In this document: one piece after another, positions 1 to 5,322 of the stretch
Numbering within the stretch: position 1 is the stretch's first letter
How the letters are laid out: every line of letters starts with the position of its first letter
Assembly: GCA_900551675.1 (NCBI GenBank)
Contig: URXH01000078.1
Location: forward strand, 1-8,727
DNA length: 8,727 nt
Origin: an uncultured bacterium
Lineage (GTDB): Bacteria > Cyanobacteriota > Vampirovibrionia > Gastranaerophilales > Gastranaerophilaceae
Direction of reading: 5' to 3'
Position numbers and translations under genes: made by a program
The notes under the pieces: model-generated
Seen by the model: only the letters and a program-made list of their open reading frames with translations
What the model was told of the DNA's origin: nothing
Databases searched by the model: none

Positions 1-1
1 G

Positions 2-127
2 ATAAAAGGTGAAGATATTGAAATCGCAAGGCATGGTATCAGAAGAACAGAAGATTCATTCCTGAGAAACCTTTACCGCTCAATTGAAGAACTTACAAGA
101 AACGTAACAGGAAAAAATTCTAAGTAA
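2..127 (+). CDS. 3' end of an unrecognised gene (41 codons, start outside window)
   Basis: This is the only plus-strand frame open from the window edge to a stop (TAA at 125-127); the other two plus frames hit stops within the first dozen bases. The 41 visible residues are polar and charged, with a helix-like RNLYRSIEELTRN stretch and a lysine-containing tail (GKNSK). There is no metal, nucleotide or membrane motif, so the family cannot be named. A strong terminator begins 17 bases after the stop, which supports this being a true gene end and separates it from the hydrogenase operon. What is seen is the open frame plus terminator; function is unknown. Confidence 0.6.
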   Translation: MKGEDIEIARHGIRRTEDSFLRNLYRSIEELTRNVTGKNSK

Positions 128-144
128 AATTCAAAGACTATAAT

Positions 145-180
145 AAAAAACATCATCTGCGCACACAGATGATGTTTTTT
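145..180 (+). terminator. Rho-independent terminator after the upstream gene
   Basis: CATCATCTG (151-159) pairs perfectly with CAGATGATG (166-174) around a six-base loop. An A6 run before and a T6 run after the stem (175-180) extend the pairing. The A/T symmetry would allow it to act on both strands, but the only convincing gene feeding into it is the one ending at 127. Confidence 0.9.
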
Positions 181-230
181 ATATTAAAAAGCTTGATTTA
201 AAAAGGCTGTTGTGTAATAATCTTGTTAAG

Positions 231-269
231 ATTGTATATATTATTTTACCTTTTCTATTATTATACAAT
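231..269. repeat. Inverted repeat in the hydrogenase promoter region (possible operator)
   Basis: ATTGTATA (231-238) and TATACAAT (262-269) are perfect 8-base inverted copies separated by 23 bases. They lie 35-73 bases before hydC and bracket the best promoter candidate. The arms could be operator half-sites for a regulator of the hydrogenase operon. The region is very A/T-rich, so a chance match is possible. No regulator family is assigned. Confidence 0.35.
232..261 (+). promoter_or_regulatory. Candidate sigma70-type promoter for hydCBA
   Basis: TATTAT (256-261) is a good -10 element, and TTGTAT (232-237) is a weak -35 element 18 bases upstream. Transcription would start near 268, giving a leader of about 36 bases that carries the hydC ribosome binding site AGGAG (293-297). 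The -35 match is poor and other A/T-rich choices exist upstream (for example TTGATT at 193-198), so the exact position is uncertain. That the operon starts in this gap is supported by the terminator just upstream. Confidence 0.3.
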
Positions 270-303
270 CGGGGTTAGTCAGACAAATACATAGGAGTTC
301 GAA

Positions 304-798
304 ATGAGTGTAGAAAGCCCTCATAAAATCGATACATCAAAGTTAGATGAAATTATGGCATCTTATGACTATAAAAAATCTAACCTGATTGCGATTTTAC
401 AGAAAGTTCAGGAAGTTTTCCGGTATCTTCCCGAAGAAGCAATGATTTATATCGGAACTAAGATGGAAGGTTTATCCCCTGCAACAGTTTTTGGAGTTGC
501 AACATTTTATGCGCAATTTTCTCTTGAACCGAAAGGAAAATACGAAATTAAAGTATGCGACGGAACAGCATGCCACGTTAGAGGCTCAATGCCGGTTCTT
601 AACGCTATAAGAGCGAAATTAAATATACCGGCAGGTCAGTTAACAAGCGAAAACGGTTTATTCTCTCTTGAAACAGTAAGCTGTTTAGGCGCCTGCGGAC
701 TTGCACCTGTTGTCGTCATAAATGATAAAGTTTACCCTCAAATGACCTCTGATGCTATTACTATAGTGTTAGATACAATTATGAAGGGGGAAAACTAA
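304..798 (+). CDS. hydC: NAD(H)-linked [FeFe] hydrogenase, NuoE-like [2Fe-2S] subunit (HydC)
   Basis: This is the small electron-transfer subunit of a trimeric cytoplasmic [FeFe] hydrogenase, equivalent to NuoE of complex I and HndA/HydC of NADP- or NAD-linked hydrogenases. The 164 residues match the usual NuoE length. Residues 1-75 form the helical N-terminal part, with the family-typical LSPATVFGVATFYAQF stretch (57-72). Residues 80-160 form the thioredoxin-like domain with all four [2Fe-2S] cysteines: C85 and C90 (CDGTAC) and C127 and C131 (CLGAC). The ATG at 304 has AGGAG six bases upstream. The stop overlaps the hydB start (TAATG), so the two are translationally coupled. Gene order hydC-hydB-hydA is standard for these operons. 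NuoE of a respiratory complex I is ruled out by the hydA gene in the same operon. Confidence 0.95.
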   Translation: MSVESPHKIDTSKLDEIMASYDYKKSNLIAILQKVQEVFRYLPEEAMIYIGTKMEGLSPATVFGVATFYAQFSLEPKGKYEIKVCDGTACHVRGSMPVLNAIRAKLNIPAGQLTSENGLFSLETVSCLGACGLAPVVVINDKVYPQMTSDAITIVLDTIMKGEN

Positions 799-2660
799 TG
801 GAAAAAACAGCATTAAATATTAATATTCAGGAAGAACAAAAAAAAGCTAAAGATATTATAACAAATCAGGGATTAAGGGTTCTTGTATGCGCAGGAACAG
901 GATGCGTTGCAAACGGTTCTTTAAAAGTAATTGAAAAATTTAAAGAACTCGGAGCAGATGTTTCAACACTGACAGATTACGATAAAATGACAATTGTTCC
1001 CACAGGCTGCCACGGATTTTGCGAACAGGGTGTTCTTGTAGTAATTCCTGACAAACATGTAACTTATGTTAAAGTTAAAGAAAAAGATGTAGAAGAAATT
1101 TATGAAAGCCACATCAAAAATGACAAACCGGTGGAAAGACTTTTATATGTCGATCCGAAAACAAAAGAACGGGTATTGGACGATGAACATATAAATTTCT
1201 ACGCTAAACAAACAAGAACAGCTCTTGCAAACTGCGGTAACATTAATGCTGAATGTATAGATGAGGCAATTGCTGTCAGAGGTTATGAAGCTCTTTCAAA
1301 AGTCCTAGAAGAAAACAACCCTGATGCAGTCATTGATACAATTGAAAAATCAGGTTTAAGAGGCAGAGGCGGAGGAGGCTTCCCGACTGGCCGCAAATGG
1401 CGGTTTACCGCAGCAAATAGAGGCGGGAAATCTTACATTGTCTGCAACGGTGATGAAGGCGATCCGGGTGCATTTATGGACAGATCCGTTATGGAAGGCG
1501 ACCCGCATAAACTTCTTGAAGGTATGGCAATAGCAGCTTTTGCCATCGGGGCAGATGAAGGTTATATATATGTTAGAGCTGAATATCCGCTTGCTATTAA
1601 ACGATTAAGAAAAGCCATAAAAGATGCAGAAGAAAGAAACTTTTTAGGCAAAAATATTATGGGAAGCGATTTTTCACTTGAAATTCATATCAAAGAAGGC
1701 GCAGGAGCATTTGTCTGCGGGGAAGAAACAGCACTTATGGCATCTATCGAAGGCGAGCGCGGGATGCCGAGACCTAAACCGCCGTTTCCTGCAAATAAAG
1801 GTTTGTTTGGCAGACCGACTTTGATTAACAACGTTGAAACACTTGCCAATGTACCTTTAATTATTCTTAAAGGCGCAGACTGGTTTGCCTCTATGGGAAC
1901 GGAAACTTCTAAAGGCACAAAAACTTTTGCTCTCACAGGCGAAGTAAATAACACAGGTCTTATTGAAGTTCCGATGGGAACAACTTTAAGAGAAATTGTT
2001 TTCGATATCGGCGGAGGAATGAGAGACGGCAAAAAATTCAAAGCCGTGCAAATCGGAGGTCCTTCAGGCGGATGCTTAACAGAAGAACATCTTGATATCC
2101 CGATGGATTACGATAATCTAATCAAAGCCGGTGCAATGGTAGGTTCTGGCGGACTTGTAGTAATGAGCGACAAAACATGTATTGTTGAAGTTGCACGATT
2201 CTTTATGAACTTTACCCAGCACGAAAGCTGCGGCAAATGCGTTCCTTGCCGTGAAGGTACTAAAAATATGCTTAAAATCCTTGAAAAAATCGTTGCCGGA
2301 AAAGGTGAGATGAAGGATTTAGATACTCTGGAAGAACTCGCTCACGCTGTTAAGGACGGTTCACTCTGCGGACTCGGGAAAACTGCTCCAAATCCGGTTC
2401 TTTCAACATTAAAATACTTCAGAGATGAATATATTGCACACATAAAAGACAAAAAATGTCCTGCAGGAGTCTGCACGGCAATGAAAAAACTCGTAATCAA
2501 CGAATCAGCCTGCAGAGGATGTACAAAATGCGCAAGAATTTGTCCTGTAGGTGCAATAGAGGGAACTATCAAACATCCCCACCATATTAATCAGGATAAA
2601 TGTATTAAATGCGAAGCATGTATGCAAAACTGCCCGTTCAAGGCAATAGTATTGGAGTGA
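798..2660 (+). CDS. hydB: NAD(H)-linked [FeFe] hydrogenase, NuoF-like FMN/NADH subunit (HydB)
   Basis: This is the flavin subunit that exchanges electrons between NAD(H) and the iron-sulfur chain. Its 620 residues show the HydB architecture, longer than plain NuoF. First is an N-terminal thioredoxin-like [2Fe-2S] domain (about 25-110; C31, C36, C71, C75). The NuoF core (about 140-545) has the glycine-rich nucleotide/FMN loop GLRGRGGGGFPTGRKW (186-201), CNGDEGDPGAF (216-226) and GAGAFVCGEETALM (301-314). The N3-type [4Fe-4S] ligands are C478, C481 and C484 (ESCGKCVPC) with C524. A C-terminal two-[4Fe-4S] ferredoxin domain follows (C572/575/578/582 and C602/605/608/612). A CPAGVC pair (C554, C559) sits between core and ferredoxin. 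AAGGGGG (784-790) serves as ribosome binding site inside the hydC 3' end. Trimeric enzymes of this layout are often electron-bifurcating (Thermotoga, Acetobacterium, Moorella types), but some are not, and sequence alone does not settle it. Confidence 0.95.
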   Translation: MEKTALNINIQEEQKKAKDIITNQGLRVLVCAGTGCVANGSLKVIEKFKELGADVSTLTDYDKMTIVPTGCHGFCEQGVLVVIPDKHVTYVKVKEKDVEEIYESHIKNDKPVERLLYVDPKTKERVLDDEHINFYAKQTRTALANCGNINAECIDEAIAVRGYEALSKVLEENNPDAVIDTIEKSGLRGRGGGGFPTGRKWRFTAANRGGKSYIVCNGDEGDPGAFMDRSVMEGDPHKLLEGMAIAAFAIGADEGYIYVRAEYPLAIKRLRKAIKDAEERNFLGKNIMGSDFSLEIHIKEGAGAFVCGEETALMASIEGERGMPRPKPPFPANKGLFGRPTLINNVETLANVPLIILKGADWFASMGTETSKGTKTFALTGEVNNTGLIEVPMGTTLREIVFDIGGGMRDGKKFKAVQIGGPSGGCLTEEHLDIPMDYDNLIKAGAMVGSGGLVVMSDKTCIVEVARFFMNFTQHESCGKCVPCREGTKNMLKILEKIVAGKGEMKDLDTLEELAHAVKDGSLCGLGKTAPNPVLSTLKYFRDEYIAHIKDKKCPAGVCTAMKKLVINESACRGCTKCARICPVGAIEGTIKHPHHINQDKCIKCEACMQNCPFKAIVLE

Positions 2661-2721
2661 AGAAGTGAAATGTGAAGAATGAAACGAATCTTCACTTCAC
2701 TCATCACTCTTCACACTTCAC
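2657..2721. repeat. Intercistronic GTGAA/TTCAC repeat hairpin between hydB and hydA
   Basis: The left side carries three GTGAA units (2657, 2665, 2674 region) and the right side four TTCAC units (2691, 2696, 2710, 2717). They fold into a staged stem. GTGAAGA (2672-2678) pairs with TCTTCAC (2689-2695), GTGAA (2665-2669) with TTCAC (2696-2700), and GTGAAG (2657-2662) with CTTCAC at 2709-2714 or 2716-2721. There is no T-run, so it is unlikely to be a terminator. The hydB stop codon (2658-2660) lies inside the first unit. It could be a dispersed repeat insertion or an mRNA-stability/processing element; the choice is not decidable here. Confidence 0.7.
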
Positions 2722-2742
2722 GATAAATAAAGGAATAACAAA

Positions 2743-4494
2743 ATGACAGATAAAAAAACACTATTTATAGACGGAAAAGAAGTTGAATTTACCGATGAAC
2801 GAAATCTTCTTGAAGTAATAAGAAAAGCAGGAATGAATGTACCGACATTCTGCTACCGCCCTGATTTAACATCTTTCGGCGCCTGCAGAATGTGTGTTGT
2901 GGAAGTTGAAGGCAGAGGAATTCAATCTTCATGTACAATGCCTCCTGAAAACGGCTTAAAAATTCATCTGAATACGGAAAAAACAAGAAGAATCAGAAAA
3001 ACGGTTCTGGAACTTCTTCTTGCAAATCATGACAGAAACTGCCTGACCTGCGAAAAATCAGGGAACTGCGAATTACAGCAATATGCAGAAGAATACGGAA
3101 TCAGAAACATCAGATATCCTGACAAAGAACTTGATGAATACCATTTAATAGATGCATCAAGTCCGTCAATTGTAAGAGACCCGAATAAATGTATTCTATG
3201 CGGCGCATGCGTCAGAGCCTGCACGGAATTTCAAGGACATTCAGTTTTAGGTTTTGCAAACAGAGGTTCAAAAACTGTTGTTCAACCGATGAACGGCAGA
3301 CCGCTCGGTCAGGTTGACTGTGTAAACTGCGGTCAATGTGTTGCAGTATGCCCGACAGGTGCTTTAACAATTAAATCCGATGTTGAGCAGGTCTGGTCAG
3401 AAATTACAAATCCTGATAAAAAAGTTGTTGTTCAAATAGCTCCTGCAACAAGGGTTGCGATAGGAGAAATGTTCGGACTTGAACCAGGTGAAAATTCTAT
3501 CGGCAAAATGAATGCAGCACTCCGCAAAATCGGATTTGATTTTATATTCGATACTAATTTCAGTGCAGATTTAACAATTATGGAAGAAGCAACGGAGTTT
3601 TTATCCCGATTGAAAAGCGGAGAAAATCTTCCAATATTTACATCCTGCTGCCCTGCATGGATTAAATATCTGGAAATGGAGCATCCTGATATGCTGAACC
3701 ACTTATCTAGCTGTAAATCTCCGATGAGTATGCTCTCGCCGGTTCTAAAAACTCTTGTTCCTGAACATTTTAATATCCCGCAAGAAAATCTTGTGGTTGT
3801 GGCAATTATGCCATGTACGGCTAAAAAATATGAATGTAAACGTCCTGAACTTACGCATAACGGACGTCCGGATACAGATTATGTTCTGACTACACAGGAA
3901 TTCGGCCGTATGATTAAAGAAGCAGGAATTAATTTTAATGCACTTGAACCGGAAACGCCGGATTCACCATTTGGAGAATACACAGGCGCAGGAACAATCT
4001 TTGGAGCATCAGGAGGTGTTGCAGAAGCTGCTGTCAGGACGGCTTATGAATTTGCAACCGGAGAAGTTCTGCAAGATGTCGATATAAAACAAATGAGAGG
4101 TACATCAAACCGCTGCAAAGATATTGAACTTGACCTTAAAGGAACTAAACTTGTAGTAAGAGTTGTTTCAACTCTTAAAGAAGCAGAAAAATCATTAAGA
4201 GAGATTAAAGAAGGTAAAGCTCAATTCCAGATGCTTGAAGTTATGGCCTGCCCTGGAGGCTGTATTAACGGAGGCGGACAGCCGAGAAGCTGCGATGATT
4301 CTAAAATTAAGGAAGAGCGCGCGCAAGGTCTTTACAAAGAAGACGAATCACTTCCTTACAGAAAATCTCACATGAATCCGTCAATCCAAAAACTTTATCA
4401 GGAATATCTTGAACACCCGAATTCCCATAAAGCACATGAGCTGCTGCATACCATTTATACAAATCGGTTTGCGGGATCTTATAAAGATGTATAA
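2743..4494 (+). CDS. hydA: [FeFe] hydrogenase catalytic subunit with H-cluster (HydA)
   Basis: This is the catalytic subunit that reduces protons to H2 or oxidises H2 in the cytoplasm. At 583 residues it is close in length and layout to the well-known clostridial CpI enzyme. Domains in order are a plant-type [2Fe-2S] domain (C37, C48, C51, C64), a His-ligated [4Fe-4S] motif (H96, C100, C103, C109), two ferredoxin [4Fe-4S] clusters (C150/153/156/160 and C193/196/199/203), then the H-cluster domain (about 225-560). All three H-cluster signatures are intact: TSCCPAW (300-306), MPCTAKKYE (356-364) and EVMACPGGCINGGGQP (499-514). They supply ligands C303, C358, C503 and C507 and the presumed proton-transfer residue C302. 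There is no extra C-terminal [2Fe-2S] domain of the Thermotoga type. AAAGGA (2729-2734) precedes the ATG. The maturation genes hydE, hydF and hydG are not in the window and must lie elsewhere. Confidence 0.97.
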   Translation: MTDKKTLFIDGKEVEFTDERNLLEVIRKAGMNVPTFCYRPDLTSFGACRMCVVEVEGRGIQSSCTMPPENGLKIHLNTEKTRRIRKTVLELLLANHDRNCLTCEKSGNCELQQYAEEYGIRNIRYPDKELDEYHLIDASSPSIVRDPNKCILCGACVRACTEFQGHSVLGFANRGSKTVVQPMNGRPLGQVDCVNCGQCVAVCPTGALTIKSDVEQVWSEITNPDKKVVVQIAPATRVAIGEMFGLEPGENSIGKMNAALRKIGFDFIFDTNFSADLTIMEEATEFLSRLKSGENLPIFTSCCPAWIKYLEMEHPDMLNHLSSCKSPMSMLSPVLKTLVPEHFNIPQENLVVVAIMPCTAKKYECKRPELTHNGRPDTDYVLTTQEFGRMIKEAGINFNALEPETPDSPFGEYTGAGTIFGASGGVAEAAVRTAYEFATGEVLQDVDIKQMRGTSNRCKDIELDLKGTKLVVRVVSTLKEAEKSLREIKEGKAQFQMLEVMACPGGCINGGGQPRSCDDSKIKEERAQGLYKEDESLPYRKSHMNPSIQKLYQEYLEHPNSHKAHELLHTIYTNRFAGSYKDV

Positions 4495-4509
4495 CTCCTT
4501 TATATTAAA

Positions 4510-4529
4510 ATTCTGAAAAAGTTCAGAAT
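4510..4529 (+). other. Short perfect hairpin after hydA, no T-run
   Basis: ATTCTGAA (4510-4517) and TTCAGAAT (4522-4529) form an 8-base-pair stem with an AAAG loop, 15 bases past the hydA stop. It is not followed by a T-run, so it is more likely a 3'-end protecting structure than the terminator itself; the terminator lies just downstream. Confidence 0.45.
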
Positions 4530-4541
4530 CATATTATTACA

Positions 4542-4580
4542 AAATAAATTCCTGCCTTTATAAAAGGCAGGAATTTATTT
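4542..4580. terminator. Bidirectional terminator shared by hydA and ompH
   Basis: AAATAAATTCCTGCCTTT (4542-4559) pairs with its exact complement at 4563-4580 around a three-base loop, an 18-base-pair stem. The outer part is A on the left and T on the right, and three more T's (4578-4582 region) follow on the plus strand. It lies between two converging genes and has the symmetry to stop transcription from both. Confidence 0.9.
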
Positions 4581-4595
4581 TTCACAAAAATCAAT

Positions 4596-5057
4596 TTATT
4601 TAACAACTTTTTTTACAGCATCAGTTATATCAGATCCGCCGTATAAAACTACGCTTTTAGTCAAAACAATATCATAGCCGCCAGCTTTTGCCTGAGCTTC
4701 AATTTGCTTTGAAATAGAATCATCAATAGCTTTTAACTTTGTTGCATAATTTTTATCCATTGCAATCTTTTTATTAGCAAGTTCTTTTGAATATTTTTCT
4801 TCAAGCGCCTGTTTTTTCTTAACATCAGTAGTAGCAGCAACATCTTTTCTTGCTTTTTCAACAAAAGCAACAATTTCTTTTGTTTTAGCCTGCTGTTCTT
4901 TTTTCAAAGCCTGAACCTGAGATGATGAATTAACAACAGCCTGAACATCAACTACTCCTATTTTAGAAGGTACATCAGACATTGCGAAATTATTAAAAGC
5001 AACACCTGCCGCAAAAGTCAATAAACCCAATGTTAAAAATTTGATTTTTTTATCCAT
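4596..5057 (-). CDS. ompH: OmpH/Skp-family periplasmic chaperone
   Basis: This is a probable periplasmic chaperone that binds unfolded outer-membrane proteins on their way to the BAM complex. The 153-residue length is usual for the family. An N-terminal signal peptide (about residues 1-26: DKKIKF, then a hydrophobic LTLGLLTFAAGVAF core) is followed by the family start of the mature protein, KIGVVDVQAVVNSSSQ. Next comes a lysine/alanine/glutamate-rich long helical region (about 50-120) that would form the coiled-coil tentacle. The family-typical end is YDIVLTKSVVLYGGSDITDAVKKVVK split around 128-153. I chose the ATG at 5057 rather than the in-frame ATG at 5075: GAGGGAG lies five bases before it and the signal peptide then begins normally, while the upstream ATG has no ribosome site. 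It is divergent from an outer-membrane barrel gene, which fits its role. Confidence 0.88.
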   Translation of the reverse strand: MDKKIKFLTLGLLTFAAGVAFNNFAMSDVPSKIGVVDVQAVVNSSSQVQALKKEQQAKTKEIVAFVEKARKDVAATTDVKKKQALEEKYSKELANKKIAMDKNYATKLKAIDDSISKQIEAQAKAGGYDIVLTKSVVLYGGSDITDAVKKVVK

Positions 5058-5062
5058 ATTAT

Positions 5063-5069
5063 CTCCCTC
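5063..5069 (-). promoter_or_regulatory. Ribosome binding site that fixes the ompH start
   Basis: Read on the minus strand this is GAGGGAG, five bases before the ATG at 5057-5055. It overlaps the codons just after the alternative in-frame ATG at 5075, which makes that longer start unlikely. Confidence 0.8.
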
Positions 5070-5134
5070 ATACAACGCCTGTTTTATTTAAAAATAAACT
5101 TATCATCTATAGGATTGATATTTTAAATTTAATA

Positions 5135-5163
5135 TTTACAAGCATAACTAAATCATGTATAAT
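5135..5163 (+). promoter_or_regulatory. Strong sigma70-type promoter candidate for the TpsB-like gene
   Basis: TTTACA (5135-5140) and a perfect TATAAT (5158-5163) are separated by the ideal 17 bases. Transcription would begin near 5170, giving a leader of about 150 bases before the ATG at 5323 that holds two palindromes. A second, poorer option closer to the gene is TTGACC (5271-5276), with only an A/T-rich -10-like TTTTAT 18 bases on. I see no equally good promoter for ompH on the minus strand, though one must exist in the same 265-base gap. Confidence 0.6.
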
Positions 5164-5182
5164 AATAACAGGTTAAATTGAA

Positions 5183-5197
5183 ATTTTGCAGCAAAAT
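5183..5197. promoter_or_regulatory. 15-base palindrome, possible operator or leader hairpin
   Basis: ATTTTGC and GCAAAAT are perfect 7-base arms around a central A at 5190, which is the midpoint of the gap between the divergent ompH and TpsB-like genes. It begins about 13 bases after the predicted start of transcription. It could be a dimeric repressor site or a small RNA hairpin. No regulator is identified. Confidence 0.4.
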
Positions 5198-5206
5198 AAA
5201 GATTTG

Positions 5207-5220
5207 TTACATTTTTGTAA
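5207..5220. promoter_or_regulatory. Second palindrome TTACA-TTTT-TGTAA in the same leader
   Basis: TTACA (5207-5211) and TGTAA (5216-5220) are perfect inverted 5-base arms with a four-T centre, 10 bases after the first palindrome. Short arms in A/T-rich DNA mean this could be chance. Its nearness to the first palindrome is the reason for listing it. Confidence 0.3.
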
Positions 5221-5322
5221 TATAACTTAAAAAAATGTTTTTATTTCAACATCTAAGCGCAAAAATTAAATTGACCGGACTTAAATAAAATATATTTTAT
5301 TATTAATGACAAAGGTGATTAA

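Noticed and set aside
1685..2041. Open frame of 118 codons on the minus strand
   Set aside because: It lies wholly within the strongly conserved NuoF core of hydB, has no ribosome binding site I can see, and its translation resembles no family.
2342..2572. Minus-strand open frame of 76 codons
   Set aside because: Fully inside the hydB C-terminal cluster region, whose cysteine motifs show the plus strand is coding.
2657..2721. The GTGAA/TTCAC block as a CRISPR fragment or terminator
   Set aside because: Units are 5-7 bases without unique spacers, so not CRISPR. There is no T-run after the stem, and the operon clearly continues into hydA, so not a terminator.
5058..5075. A longer ompH starting at ATG 5075
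   Set aside because: The six added codons overlap the GAGGGAG ribosome site for the ATG at 5057, and no ribosome site precedes 5075.
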